Assembly: GCA_002344125.1 (NCBI GenBank)
Contig: DDTQ01000009.1
Location: 153,031-217,030 of the forward strand
DNA from: Ignavibacteria bacterium UBA2360
Lineage (GTDB): Bacteria > Bacteroidota > Ignavibacteria > Tepidaquicellales > OLB5
Length of the DNA: 64,000 nucleotides
Direction: 5' to 3'
The notes beneath the pieces are model-generated. The model did no database searches and was not told the DNA's origin. It saw nothing but the letters and a program-made list of their open reading frames with translations. Both the position numbers and the translations under genes were made by a program. Of this stretch, positions 26,615-35,548 are shown one piece after another; position 1 is the first letter of the stretch; each line of letters starts with the position of its first letter.

Positions 26615-28276
26615 ATGCGAAGGAATTCGGGGGCAGTTTCACTATTTTTTGTGGTTCTATTTTTCGCTTCAATTACAGCTTACGCTCAACCCAAGCTGAA
26701 TGTAAGAGTTTCAGCCTCAAACCTGCTGCGCTACGGCACAGGCGTTGAAAACAGCGTAACTGAAGATGTTAATAAAAAATATTTCGAAGAATTGCTCGAT
26801 GCCAGGCTGTTCGTAAACGAGTTCATGGCGGGAGTTAGATATGAATACGATGACCCGATTGAATTCGGTAAATCGGTAAAAGGTATCTCACAGAGATTCC
26901 TTGAGTTCAAAAAAGATGATTTCACAGTCCGAGCGGGAAACTACTACGAAGTTTTCGCAAGCGGCTTAACGCTTAACTCATTCGAAAGCCGCCCAATCGG
27001 GTGGAATACAATGTTTGATGGCGGAAAAATTAACTATAAAAGTTCATTTGGTAAAAAGGGCAGTGTAAAATTTAACGGGACTATTGTTGCGGGCGGTATG
27101 GATTTTACCGATATTAACGATACCGCACGGACTGAAACCTACAGTATCCGCGCTGCTAATTTCAGCATTTCACCGGTAAAATATTTCTCTCTCGGCGGCT
27201 CATATCTCTACACCGAAGGCAAACTGCCTACCGGCACTTTAATTACCGATATTACCGCTGAAATTTTCGAGGGTAACTTCAGCGCCAATTATAAAGGATT
27301 CAACCTGCTGCTTTCTTACGCAAACAAGGTTACCATTAATCAGCCTAATGCCATCTTTACGCAGTCAAAAGCTCCGCGCGGCGATGGCGCGTATGGCTCG
27401 CTTTCTTATACCCGCGAGGGATTCGGAATAACATTGGATTACAAAAATTACCGTTTCAATGTTACCACCCCTGACCAAAGAAGCGCGACCGATCCGTTCA
27501 AATCATTACCGTTTCAGAATGCGCCTTCGGCGATAAAAGTGTATTCATCTACACTGCTTTCCAGATTTCCTCATAACGTTGATTTTAACGATGAAGTCGG
27601 CTGGCAGGTCGATGTATTCTATTCACCCACGCCAAAGCTCACGCTTAATGCGAATGCATCATTAACAAGCAGACATTATGATTATTTTGATGCTGATACT
27701 ACCATATTAACAAGATATGAAAGGATTGACAGAAGCGCGTTTCTGCCTTCTGTAAAAAATGAGTTTTCACCGTATTGGGAACTTTACTTTGAGGCTGAAT
27801 ATTACGCAAACAAAGACCTCAAAACCAAACTCGGCGTTTCAAGAAAAACCAATATACTGTACAGTATTGTGAATCCCGCAGCAAGTGATATCATCAGGAC
27901 ATTTACCGTGCCGCTTGAAGTGCAGTACACATTCAAAAAAATATACGGCATAAAGGTTAACGCTGAATTCCAGCAGGCATACAACAGCCTTCGATCCGGA
28001 GAGCAGCACTTCTGGAGCCAGCTTACTACGCTAAGCGTTTCACGCTCGCCTAATATCATTGTTTCAGGTACTGCGGAATTCACCAATGATGAAGAAGATC
28101 CTTCGGGTAAAAAATACTGGATAAAAGGCGAAGTTGTTTACAAATTCACTTCCGCCAACACTGTGATACTTTCCTATGGCAGTGAGCGCGGCGGCATTCA
28201 GTGCTCCAGCGGTATCTGCCGCTATGTAAACCCGTTCAACGGGTTCAGGCTGACAATAATGAATAACTTTAATTAA
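26615..28276 (+). CDS. Outer-membrane barrel-like protein (DUF6029-like)
   Basis: A 553-residue exported protein. The signal peptide (FFVVLFFASITAYAQ) is followed by alternating amphipathic strands typical of a large outer-membrane beta-barrel. The early region (RYEYDDPIEFGKSVKGISQRF, then FTVRAGNYYEVFASGLTLNSFE and RPIGWNTMFDGGKINYK) resembles DUF6029 proteins of Bacteroidota. The function of that family is unknown. No plug domain or TonB box is recognised. It is packed between a TlpA thioredoxin (3-base gap) and an Omp28-like lipoprotein (8-base gap), suggesting a shared envelope process. The family assignment is from memory of the motif pattern and is less certain than the barrel character. 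Confidence 0.72.
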   Translation: MRRNSGAVSLFFVVLFFASITAYAQPKLNVRVSASNLLRYGTGVENSVTEDVNKKYFEELLDARLFVNEFMAGVRYEYDDPIEFGKSVKGISQRFLEFKKDDFTVRAGNYYEVFASGLTLNSFESRPIGWNTMFDGGKINYKSSFGKKGSVKFNGTIVAGGMDFTDINDTARTETYSIRAANFSISPVKYFSLGGSYLYTEGKLPTGTLITDITAEIFEGNFSANYKGFNLLLSYANKVTINQPNAIFTQSKAPRGDGAYGSLSYTREGFGITLDYKNYRFNVTTPDQRSATDPFKSLPFQNAPSAIKVYSSTLLSRFPHNVDFNDEVGWQVDVFYSPTPKLTLNANASLTSRHYDYFDADTTILTRYERIDRSAFLPSVKNEFSPYWELYFEAEYYANKDLKTKLGVSRKTNILYSIVNPAASDIIRTFTVPLEVQYTFKKIYGIKVNAEFQQAYNSLRSGEQHFWSQLTTLSVSRSPNIIVSGTAEFTNDEEDPSGKKYWIKGEVVYKFTSANTVILSYGSERGGIQCSSGICRYVNPFNGFRLTIMNNFN

Positions 28277-28284
28277 TAAGTTAA

Positions 28285-29070
28285 ATGAAATATTTAAAAA
28301 TATTCTTTTTTGTTATAGCGGCTATCCTAATTCATGGCTGTGAAAGCAACGATACATCAACAAATTCCGTTTACATTCCTCAGCCGGTAAATAAAAAAGT
28401 GCTTGTGGAATTCTTCACCAACGCAGGATGTAATCCCTGCATAGCTGCTCACGGCTATCTTGATGAGATCAATCTCAATGCCGGGGCTACTATCAATGAT
28501 ACCAGCGTTATTATTTTAAGCTATCATACCAAGTATCCGTATATACTGGATTCCTTATACAGAGCCAATATAACGCAGAACCAGGGCCGCTGTGATTATT
28601 ACGGTGTTAACAATACACCCCAAGGAAGGCTGAACGGTATCAGCATGGGACAGTATTCTTCCTCTAACTGGAGCGCGCAGATAAATGCTGAATTCAAACA
28701 GACTAATTATCTCAATATCACGCTTTCCAATACATATGATATCACCCTTGATACAGGCACTGTGACAGCTAACATAGAACTCGTTAACGCGCTGCCTTCA
28801 GCAAACAATGTTATACACATGGTGATAATGGAAAATAATGTTATCTATCCAACAGCGCCAAACGGTATCACACAGCCCGATGATGTTATGCGTTATATGA
28901 TAACGGGCACCGATGGACAGGCAATTTCAGTTGGCGCATCAAACACCGTTTCAATGAATTATGGTCTTAATCCAAAGTGGGTACCGGGTGAGTGTTATAT
29001 AGTTGTGTTCATTCAGAACCCCGATACTAAACAGATCTTCGGTGTTGAACGCATCAAGGTTAGCATGTAG
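28285..29070 (+). CDS. Omp28-related lipoprotein with a thioredoxin-like CxxC
   Basis: A 261-residue lipoprotein. The signal ends in a lipobox-like LIHGC with the modified cysteine at C19. The mature N-terminal part is thioredoxin-like, VLVEFFTNAGCNPCIAAHGYL, with C49 and C52, as in the Omp28 family of Bacteroidota. A beta-rich C-terminal half (about 145-261) resembles the Omp28 beta-sandwich. In this family the CxxC is often conserved but its role is unproven. It is the last gene of the plus-strand run that began at era; a palindromic repeat with a T-run follows and probably terminates the transcript. Confidence 0.83.
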   Translation: MKYLKIFFFVIAAILIHGCESNDTSTNSVYIPQPVNKKVLVEFFTNAGCNPCIAAHGYLDEINLNAGATINDTSVIILSYHTKYPYILDSLYRANITQNQGRCDYYGVNNTPQGRLNGISMGQYSSSNWSAQINAEFKQTNYLNITLSNTYDITLDTGTVTANIELVNALPSANNVIHMVIMENNVIYPTAPNGITQPDDVMRYMITGTDGQAISVGASNTVSMNYGLNPKWVPGECYIVVFIQNPDTKQIFGVERIKVSM

Positions 29071-29096
29071 TTTTTATCTGCAAAATTATTACACAG

Positions 29097-29200
29097 GAGC
29101 TGTCTCAAAAGTACATTGTCATTCCTGCGAAAGCAGGGATCTTGAAAAATTTTGATGCAAAATTTTTCACTTTCAATACTTTTCAGACAGCCCCTTTTTT
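29097..29200. repeat. MITE-like palindromic repeat acting as a terminator
   Basis: GGAGCTGTCTCAAAAGTAC (29097-29115) is mirrored with few mismatches by ACTTTTCAGACAGCCCC (29178-29194), followed by TTTTTT. Between them lies a 10-bp stem (GAAAAATTTT with AAAATTTTTC) and the motif GTCATTCCTGCGAAAGCAGG, which recurs near 32651. The GGGCTGTCT-type end recalls the termini of some insertion sequences (an inference from memory). The stem plus T-run can terminate the omp28 transcript. Confidence 0.6.
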
Positions 29201-29278
29201 GTACCTAACCCTGATTTCTATACCAATCACGGTATAATTTTGAACTTATTTCATTGATACTTCTAGCTATAAAAGTGA

Positions 29279-29308
29279 TTGATATTCAAAAATAATCAGT
29301 TACATTTG
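29279..29308 (+). promoter_or_regulatory. Bacteroidota-type promoter for the glycosidase-like gene
   Basis: TTG at 29279-29281, a 19-base spacer, then TACATTTG at 29301-29308, a full match to TTG-N19/20-TAnnTTTG. The downstream gene starts at 29330, leaving a leader of about 15 bases. Confidence 0.65.
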
Positions 29309-29329
29309 ATGTAATCAAATCTGAAAACT

Positions 29330-30235
29330 ATGAAGCAGGCGGGATACATTCTTATCATTGTGAGTATTATGCTTCTATCATGTACATCCTTCGCCCAGGG
29401 AAACCGGAAGATGTACGGGATCACTATCGACGGCATAAATAATATCAACAGCATCGTTACTGCCATCAGCAGTCACAGGTACAGAATGACAACACGTATA
29501 GTATTTGATGAATGGGTGGCGGCATCAGCTTATTCTTCGGCTGTCAATAAACTTGATAGCGTTACTGTGATCATGGGTGAACTGCTCGACAGCTACTATG
29601 TGAAAGATTATACAGTCCACCAGTACAAGCTGCGCACTGATGAGTATTTGAATGCGCTTGGAAGTAAGGTTGATATTTGGGAAATTGGAAATGAAGTGAA
29701 TGGGGAATGGCTTGGCCCCGCGGATTCAGTAAAAGCAAAAATTAATTACGCCTACGATAAAGCGAAGTCAATGCAATACCGCACCGCTCTGACCCTTTAC
29801 TATAACAAAAATTGCTGGGAAAATCCGCAGAATGAAATGTTCCGCTGGGTTAACAGCCATATTTCAAATGATATGAAACAGGGACTCGACTTCGTCTTTG
29901 TTTCCTATTACGAAGATGATTGTAATAACCTGCAGCCGAACTGGCAGGTTGTATTTGATAGCCTTCACGTATTATTCCCGAATTCAAATCTCGGAATAGG
30001 GGAGTGCGGTACAAACATTGCCGGACGCAAAGAGGAGTATATCAACCGCTATTACAATATGTACATTACTACTCCGCGTTATATCGGGGGATATTTCTGG
30101 TGGTACTACAGGCAGGATTGCGTGCCATGGACAACCAAACCGCTGTGGGGAGTCTTAGACTACGCGGTCAGATCATCCGCGCTGTTCTACAATCTGGATG
30201 AGCACGAACTCATCAAGGATGGCGACGGATATTGA
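29330..30235 (+). CDS. Exported clan GH-A-like glycoside hydrolase
   Basis: A 301-residue exported protein. The signal sequence contains IIVSIMLLSCTSFAQ, compatible with either a lipoprotein cysteine (LLSC) or a normal cut after SFAQ. The body looks like a TIM barrel of clan GH-A: strand-4 motif WEIGNEVNGEW with the Asn-Glu pair N121-E122 as the likely acid/base, and strand-7 motif GIGECGTN with E225 as a likely nucleophile. An aromatic stretch GGYFWWYYRQDC follows near strand 8. The pattern is nearest GH39/GH5-like enzymes, but the family and substrate cannot be set here. It is a single-gene unit with its own promoter, and repeats follow it. Confidence 0.68.
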   Translation: MKQAGYILIIVSIMLLSCTSFAQGNRKMYGITIDGINNINSIVTAISSHRYRMTTRIVFDEWVAASAYSSAVNKLDSVTVIMGELLDSYYVKDYTVHQYKLRTDEYLNALGSKVDIWEIGNEVNGEWLGPADSVKAKINYAYDKAKSMQYRTALTLYYNKNCWENPQNEMFRWVNSHISNDMKQGLDFVFVSYYEDDCNNLQPNWQVVFDSLHVLFPNSNLGIGECGTNIAGRKEEYINRYYNMYITTPRYIGGYFWWYYRQDCVPWTTKPLWGVLDYAVRSSALFYNLDEHELIKDGDGY

Positions 30236-30240
30236 CGCAA

Positions 30241-30294
30241 TGAGTAATGGGTAATTAGTAATGAGTAATGGTTAATTAGTAATTAGTAATGAGG
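30241..30294. repeat. Short imperfect AT-rich tandem repeat
   Basis: Units of TAATGAG / TAATTAG / TAATGGG recur about seven times just after the glycosidase-like gene. It appears to be simple-sequence expansion with no coding potential. Confidence 0.7.
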
Positions 30295-30354
30295 TGTGAG
30301 TTGGAACACACTATCATTTACATTTTGAGGCCTTAGGGTGAGAATCACAAATCG

Positions 30355-30397
30355 TGTCGTGCTGAGCGCCTGACTGCCCCCGCATTGAGTCGAAGCA
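30355..30397. repeat. GTCGTGCTGAGCG-GAGTCGAAGC repeat carrying an 18-nt insertion
   Basis: The same repeat occurs uninterrupted at about 40727-40750. Here 18 bases, CCTGACTGCCCCCGCATT (30369-30386), are inserted between GCTGAGCG and GAGTCGAAGC. A second copy of the same interruption is at 34164-34181. Confidence 0.75.
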
Positions 30398-30483
30398 CAT
30401 AAATTCCAACCCTTCGACTCCGATCAGGGCGACATAATTTCTTTAACTAATACTCTCAGAAAATTAATTAAAATAGAAAAACA

Positions 30484-31452
30484 CTACTCCGCCAACTGTA
30501 AATAATGATCCCTGATCTCAATCAACTTCTCAATAACAGGTTCCATTTCCTTTATCGCCATCAACTCCATACGGAATTTTGAAATATTAGGCAGACCCTT
30601 AAGATACCCTGAATAAAACTTCCTTATCTCAAGTACACCATACGTTTCACCTTTTGCTTCGCAATTCAGCTTCAGATGCTGAATACAAATATCTATCTTC
30701 TCTTCAATACCGGGTTCTGTAAAACTGCCGGTAGTTATATATTCCTTAGCTTGCCTGAATATCCACTGGTTATGTATCGCTCCCTGGCCTATCATCACAG
30801 CATCAGGTTCGTATGTATCAAAAGCGAACTTCACATCCTCCGGTGATTTTACGTTACCGTTAAGTATTATTGGAATAGTGACCCCCGCATCTTTGATGCG
30901 TTTCACCCAGCTCCAGTCAGCATCGCCTTTGTTCCCTTGATTCCGCAGCCTGCAATGAACCGTCAGCGCCTTTATGCCTATTGCCTCCATAATTTTAGCG
31001 ACTTCCACTATTACTATCGAATTCTCATCCCACCCCAGGCGCGTTTTTAGGGTAACAGGCAGAGTTGTGTTGGTCATAACTGATTCAGCAATGCGCTGCA
31101 TCTTGGGTAAGTCCCTCAATAAACCTGCGCCCGCTCCGCGCATAGCAACATCCTTCACCCAGCAGCCGCAGTTAATATCAATGAAATCGGGATTAGCCGT
31201 CTCCGTTATCCTGGCGGATTCCGCCATTGATTCTTCGTTGCCTCCGTATATCTGTATAGCAAGCGGGCGCTCTTCCTCATAAAAGAACAGCTTTTCCCGC
31301 GCTTTGCGTGCGTCGCGTATAAGCCCCTCGGAGCTTATGAATTCAGTATATAACACATCCGCGCCAAGCTTCTTGCATATCATGCGGAAAGGAGGCTCCG
31401 TAACATCCTCCATCGGCGCTAAAACTATCTTATTTTTAAAATTTGGTAACAT
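30484..31452 (-). CDS. dus: tRNA-dihydrouridine synthase
   Basis: An FMN-dependent enzyme (322 residues from this start) that reduces uridines in the tRNA D-loop. It begins KIVLAPMEDVTEPPFRMICKKLGADVLYTEF-like text at residue 8, then IQIYGGNEE, DINCGCWVKDVAMRGAGAGLLRD (the catalytic Cys region, with Trp where Pro is usual after the Cys), VTLKTRLGWD, LTVHCRLRNQGNKG and IILNGNVKSPED, and ends with a helical domain. DusB-like by overall pattern. ATG 31452 is chosen because the longer frame to 31593 reads through a dispersed palindromic repeat, giving non-homologous residues. No close operon partner. Confidence 0.9.
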   Translation of the reverse strand: MLPNFKNKIVLAPMEDVTEPPFRMICKKLGADVLYTEFISSEGLIRDARKAREKLFFYEEERPLAIQIYGGNEESMAESARITETANPDFIDINCGCWVKDVAMRGAGAGLLRDLPKMQRIAESVMTNTTLPVTLKTRLGWDENSIVIVEVAKIMEAIGIKALTVHCRLRNQGNKGDADWSWVKRIKDAGVTIPIILNGNVKSPEDVKFAFDTYEPDAVMIGQGAIHNQWIFRQAKEYITTGSFTEPGIEEKIDICIQHLKLNCEAKGETYGVLEIRKFYSGYLKGLPNISKFRMELMAIKEMEPVIEKLIEIRDHYLQLAE

Positions 31453-31528
31453 AGAATGCAAAAATAAGGATAAATGAAAGAAGGTTAAAGTCGAATAAAT
31501 AATTGAGGTAATGAGGTAATTAGTTAGA

Positions 31529-31600
31529 TTTTGCTTTTCGTGGAGTGCATTGACTGAGTCAATGCATGCATCAACATAGTTGATGCACTCCAACGAGAAG
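31529..31600. repeat. Three-way-junction palindromic repeat, copy A (complete)
   Basis: The outer arms CTTTTCG-TGGAGTGCAT and ATGCACTCCAACGAGAAG pair. Inside are two perfect 8-bp hairpins with three-base loops: GCATTGAC-TGA-GTCAATGC (31547-31565) and GCATCAAC-ATA-GTTGATGC (31568-31586), separated by AT. Related copies are at 40588, 52832, 52931 and 53098. Confidence 0.85.
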
Positions 31601-31727
31601 AAACTGAAATTAGAAAAGTAAATGGATTCAATTAGTGGCGTAAGATCTCTCGAATTAACTATGGAATTTCATATCTCTTTGTTTATTTGTTCCTATAATC
31701 AACAGTTGAAAGACCTTATATAAATAA

Positions 31728-32537
31728 CTAAAAACTGAAATATATCTTTGTATTCAGTGCCAATAGACCCGTATAACGCGCTTTATCAAGCGCAAGCGGA
31801 GTGTTCCCTTTGGTTGATGTATTCCCAAAGTATGAATATTCAATCTCTGTGAACGCATTCATATCCTGAAACACTGAGTATGATACACCCGCGCCGATCT
31901 TAAATCCCGGCAGCCATGTTTTCTTATTGTATGATGCTAGTATCTCGCTCCCCAGGTACTGATTGTAATAGCTGTATTCATCGGAGTAATATTCCCTTAC
32001 ACGCTCTGTTGATTCACTCACATACTGAAATCCGCCGCCCGCTTTTATGTAAAAGGGTGAGTTGATCCTGCCCCCGGGGAAGAATTTTAAGTTCACAAGC
32101 AGGGGAATAGCGAACAAGGTTGAATTATCATTTTTTTCCATGAAAAATTCATTACCTATGTAACCGGAATTGAATTCAGGATCAGGTGCGCCGCGCAAAT
32201 GCCAGATGAAAGATGATTCAAGCTCAACAGCAAGCTTCTCGGTTACATACATACCGGCATTCACATCAAGCTGAATAGGTGAGTACATTAAGTATGAATC
32301 ATCATTGCCGTATGAATCATACCCGTAGGAATTGTAATAACCGTAGTCATCGTAATAGTTCGGTGAGTAATTCAGCCTGATCGAATACACCTTGCCGAAT
32401 TCACCACCCAGGAAAGATGACAGCGAGGTACCGAATCCCATATAATACTTACCGGAATTACCTGTAGTTCTATGCTGAGCCGATGTGCTGAACTGGATTG
32501 CTAATACTGTGAACAGAATTATTATATAATTTCTCAT
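31728..32537 (-). CDS. Outer-membrane beta-barrel protein
   Basis: A 269-residue exported protein: signal peptide RNYIIILFTVLAIQFSTSAQ, then strands with alternating hydrophobic residues and a C-terminal aromatic end (LLALNTKIYFSF) typical of outer-membrane barrels. Residues about 58-85 form a Tyr/Asp/Gly/Ser-rich stretch (repeats of YGYDSYGNDDSY type), probably a long surface loop. The pattern fits OmpA-barrel/PorT-like 'outer membrane protein beta-barrel' families with unknown roles. No neighbours suggest its job. The leader upstream (32538-32600) is very AT-rich. Confidence 0.75.
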   Translation of the reverse strand: MRNYIIILFTVLAIQFSTSAQHRTTGNSGKYYMGFGTSLSSFLGGEFGKVYSIRLNYSPNYYDDYGYYNSYGYDSYGNDDSYLMYSPIQLDVNAGMYVTEKLAVELESSFIWHLRGAPDPEFNSGYIGNEFFMEKNDNSTLFAIPLLVNLKFFPGGRINSPFYIKAGGGFQYVSESTERVREYYSDEYSYYNQYLGSEILASYNKKTWLPGFKIGAGVSYSVFQDMNAFTEIEYSYFGNTSTKGNTPLALDKARYTGLLALNTKIYFSF

Positions 32538-32650
32538 TGGAATGATATTATATATTATCGACTGATATAATAATACTAAATTATTCTTTTGAATTAAATG
32601 AATATTGTTACTTGAAATTATCGGTTTATAGAATTGGTAATTTCAATCTT

Positions 32651-32678
32651 CTGTCATTCCTGCGAAGGCAGGAATCTT
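32651..32678. repeat. CATTCCTGCGAAGGCAGGAAT hairpin repeat
   Basis: The palindrome CATTCCTGCGAAGGCAGGAA lies between the barrel and MFS genes. A close relative is nested in the repeat at about 29119-29141. Its stem (ATTCCTGC with GCAGGAAT) may act as a transcript end on either strand. Confidence 0.6.
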
Positions 32679-32708
32679 ATTCTAATTAATTGCGATTATT
32701 CAGATTCC

Positions 32709-33938
32709 CTACATCCCAACCGTATTACTGGAATGCCTGTATTTATCCTTCAGCAGCCGCAGGCTCAGCACAGTAGCGCCCATCATAACAATTCCCCCCG
32801 TTAAAAACGGGGCAGCGAAGCTGATGTAATGATAAACCAGCCCGCCCCAGCTCGGTCCAATAAACCTCGCAAACGATGCCAGCGATTGAGTGAGACCCAA
32901 TATGCCGCCCTGTTCATCCCTGTCACTGAATTTAGAGATCAAACCAAGGCCAATACTGAGTAACAGACCGTTGCCAAAGCTCATAAAAAATATGCTAACC
33001 AGCAGCAATGCCAGCATGTGATTTGAAAATGGTATCGTCCCAAGCCCAACACCCATTATCACGCACCCGGCTATGAATACTTTCCGTTCATCAAATATTT
33101 TGAGAATAGGGCGTATTAATACTCCTTGAGTTATTGCGCCAACAAGTCCGCTAAAAGCGAACAGGTAGCTTACCTGTTCAATATCAAAGCTGAAACCATC
33201 CTTGCTTTCAGCGTACAACTGGAATGTTGAGAAAATATTTGAAATTGAAAACACTATTATGAAATAAAGCATTATCAAAAATCCAACATGCGGATGTTTC
33301 AAAGCGGAAGCAAGTTTTCGCCAGCCGCTTTTCAGATTAAAACCGCCCATCGTCTTATTGCCACGAAGCTCTTTTGGCAACGATTCAGTTACAAAGAAAA
33401 ATGTCAGAAGTAAAGCCAGGAAAGAAAGTCCCGCGGAAAAATAAGTAGGGAAGTCATACCCGAAGCGTTTTGCCATTATACCGCCTATAAAGGGTCCGAA
33501 AACAAATCCCAAGCCAAAGGCTGCGCCAATCAGACCCATACCTTTGGAACGGTCCTTAGGCGGCGTTACATCGCTTATGTACGCCATAGCCGCTCCTATG
33601 TTAGCGGAAAAGAATCCCGCCAGCGCGCGTGATATTAAAAGCAGCGGTATTGATTTTAGCACGCCGCCCAATACAAGCCCGGTAATTATATATGAAAATA
33701 CATTCCCGCTTAAACCGAAAATAAGTATTGGCTTCCTGCCGTAAATATCTGATAGCCTGCCCCATAACGGGTTGAAAATGAATTGCATCAGTGAAAATAT
33801 TCCCACAGTCAGCCCTATCAGCGTTTCATTCATAGCCAGCTCATTCTGCGCGAATGTTGGCAGTATCGGTATCAATATCCCGAATCCAAGCAGATCAATG
33901 AATACCGTTAAAAAAATGATCCAGATGCGTCTATCCAA
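32709..33938 (-). CDS. MFS transporter (drug:H+ antiporter, TetA-like)
   Basis: A 409-residue transporter with about 12 helices. The first helix is IIFLTVFIDLLGFGILIPILP, and motif A follows as NPLWGRLSDIYGRKPIL near 58-72, both close to class TetA/Bcr-type exporters. The antiporter motif C region (GLGFVFGPFIGGIMAKRFG) is at about 140. The central loop lies near 190-215, and a second motif A-like segment is around QGVLIRPILKIFDERKVF near 262-278. The substrate is unknown; the TetA resemblance alone does not show tetracycline resistance. Start TTG. It stands alone, flanked by repeats on both sides. Confidence 0.85.
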   Translation of the reverse strand: MDRRIWIIFLTVFIDLLGFGILIPILPTFAQNELAMNETLIGLTVGIFSLMQFIFNPLWGRLSDIYGRKPILIFGLSGNVFSYIITGLVLGGVLKSIPLLLISRALAGFFSANIGAAMAYISDVTPPKDRSKGMGLIGAAFGLGFVFGPFIGGIMAKRFGYDFPTYFSAGLSFLALLLTFFFVTESLPKELRGNKTMGGFNLKSGWRKLASALKHPHVGFLIMLYFIIVFSISNIFSTFQLYAESKDGFSFDIEQVSYLFAFSGLVGAITQGVLIRPILKIFDERKVFIAGCVIMGVGLGTIPFSNHMLALLLVSIFFMSFGNGLLLSIGLGLISKFSDRDEQGGILGLTQSLASFARFIGPSWGGLVYHYISFAAPFLTGGIVMMGATVLSLRLLKDKYRHSSNTVGM

Positions 33939-34306
33939 GTTTTATAATCCTGAGCGTGAGCTCAAATTCTACTAATAATTTCATAAAAAAAACGTGCCTG
34001 ATATACCGTAGTCGAACCACTGTCAAAGCCAGTCCTGCGGCTTTCAGGGTTCGCTCAATGTGGTGACTACCTGTAGTCGAGCCCTTTTAGGTCTCGCTGC
34101 TTTGAGACGTGCCAGCGGCACGTCTGTACAGGATTTGTTAGTGATGTTTTATCGTGCATAGCGCCTGACTGCCCCCGCAGTGAGTCGAAGCACTTTAAAT
34201 CTTAGAATAATACATTTTGCGAGGAGCGAAAGCGACGAAGCAATCTCAAAATGACACCACTAAAAGCAACTATCAAGTCAAACTAACTTAGTAGTGAGTT
34301 TCTACC
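33939..34306. other. Repeat-filled intergenic stretch
   Basis: 368 bases, no gene. In order: a GTAGTCGA(A/G)CC repeat with a 22-base loop insertion (about 34008-34056), a second shorter GTAGTCGAGCCCTTTTAGG unit (about 34073-34096), the hairpin AGACGTGCCAGCGGCACGTCT (34106-34126), a CGTGC-GAGTCGAAGC repeat interrupted by an 18-nt module (34164-34181), and GAGGAGCGAAAGCGACGAAG (34221-34240). The same families recur at 30355, 40727, 40840-41155 and 53011. Confidence 0.75.
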
Positions 34307-35203
34307 TCAAAACCTGCTTTTCTTCCTCTTATCTTCGCCCCATAACAATTTGCCTGTTAATACCTTAAAATAATTGCTGTCCAGTCCCTTAGCGATCTTT
34401 ATCTTATAAGGTGCCTTCTTTATTTCAACAATCGCCGGACTCCTAAGCTTCATAATACTGTTCCCGTCACTAACAACATTTACCTGCACTTTGGAATTTA
34501 TCTTAACCTTAAATACCCCGTTATCGGGTAGAATTACAGGTCTTGCGGTCAATGTATGCGGAGAAAGAGGGGAAAGTATAAAAACTTCGGTCTTTGGAAA
34601 TACAATAGGTCCCCCCGCTGAAAGCGAATAACCGGTTGAGCCGGTTGGAGTTGAAATTATCATTCCATCAGCGTGATAACGGTTTACAAGCTGGTTATTG
34701 AAGTAAACACCTATTTCAATTGTCTTAACGATCTCACTTTGATTAATAACCATTTCATTCATGCCAAAAATGGTTCTGGGTGATTTACTTCCGTTAGTAT
34801 AAGCCTTAGCTTCAAGAACAGTCCGCTCATCAATTTTATACTCACCCTTAACAACCTTTTTCACAAACCCAAGGATCTCACGGGTTCTGGTTTCCGCAAG
34901 AAAGCCAAGCTTACCAAGGTTAACGCCTATTATTGGAATATTCCGGCTGCCAACAAGCTTTGCCGTGGCTAAGAATGTACCGTCACCGCCGATAGATATC
35001 ATGAAATCACACCGTTTTACCAGTTCCTTTTCATCGGCAATATAGGTTTGTTTAAGCCTGTCTTTAAATCTTTTTCTAATCTGCGATGCAATTTCTTTAT
35101 CGCAAATGTAATCTATGCCTGCTGTATCAAGACCTTTTACCAGCCTGTGAACTATTGGCGCGAGCTCTGCTTTGTTGTTATTTCCTCTTATCCCGAAGAT
35201 CAT
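34307..35203 (-). CDS. nadK: NAD kinase
   Basis: A 298-residue ATP-NAD kinase making NADP in the cytoplasm. The catalytic GGDGT motif is at 72-76 in ISIGGDGTFLATAKL, followed by PIIGVNLGKLGFLAE near 91-105, FGMNEMVINQSEIVK near 146, and the glycine-rich YHADGMIISTPTGSTGYSLSAGGPIV region near 177-202 with LSPLSPHTLTARPVIL. Full length. Its ATG overlaps the stop of the DUF1844 gene by four bases, so the two are probably translated together. Confidence 0.95.
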   Translation of the reverse strand: MIFGIRGNNNKAELAPIVHRLVKGLDTAGIDYICDKEIASQIRKRFKDRLKQTYIADEKELVKRCDFMISIGGDGTFLATAKLVGSRNIPIIGVNLGKLGFLAETRTREILGFVKKVVKGEYKIDERTVLEAKAYTNGSKSPRTIFGMNEMVINQSEIVKTIEIGVYFNNQLVNRYHADGMIISTPTGSTGYSLSAGGPIVFPKTEVFILSPLSPHTLTARPVILPDNGVFKVKINSKVQVNVVSDGNSIMKLRSPAIVEIKKAPYKIKIAKGLDSNYFKVLTGKLLWGEDKRKKSRF

Positions 35204-35535
35204 TTTTCAGCGTCTGTGTTTTTAGGCTCTTCTTCACTCTTTGCGCTTTCCTCAACTTTAGCCGGTTCATCAGCCTTTTTGGATTCATCTATGTAGTTAA
35301 GTTTTAATTGACCCAATGTGTTCTCAAGGAATTTGGCTTCATATTCTGAAAGCTGCCCCTTTGTTTTTTCCTTAAGCATATCCATTATATCGATCGAAAA
35401 CTGCGCCTGAGTCAGGTCACGCTCGGTTTTATCTGTCATGGGATTTTTTATCTTTCCCATTGCCATCATTGCGGACATTTCAAATGAACCCACAAGATAC
35501 ATAAATAACTGCGTATTTTTTTCTTTATTATCCAT
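35200..35535 (-). CDS. DUF1844 domain protein
   Basis: A 111-residue cytoplasmic protein. The first ~80 residues (LFMYLVGSFEMSAMMAMGKI, then TERDLTQAQFSIDIMDMLKEKTKGQLSEYE) match DUF1844, a small helical family of unknown function common in Bacteroidota and other phyla. The tail from about 84 is a low-complexity Lys/Glu/Ala/Asp region. It overlaps the nadK start by four bases (ATGA) and follows a glycosyltransferase gene by a short gap. Confidence 0.85.
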   Translation of the reverse strand: MDNKEKNTQLFMYLVGSFEMSAMMAMGKIKNPMTDKTERDLTQAQFSIDIMDMLKEKTKGQLSEYEAKFLENTLGQLKLNYIDESKKADEPAKVEESAKSEEEPKNTDAEK

Positions 35536-35548
35536 ATCTTAAATGCTT

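Noticed and set aside
31453..31593. N-terminal extension of dus to 31593
   Set aside because: The extra residues (ECINYVDACIDSVNAL and so on) are the translation of a dispersed palindromic repeat seen elsewhere; the family N-terminus fits ATG 31452.
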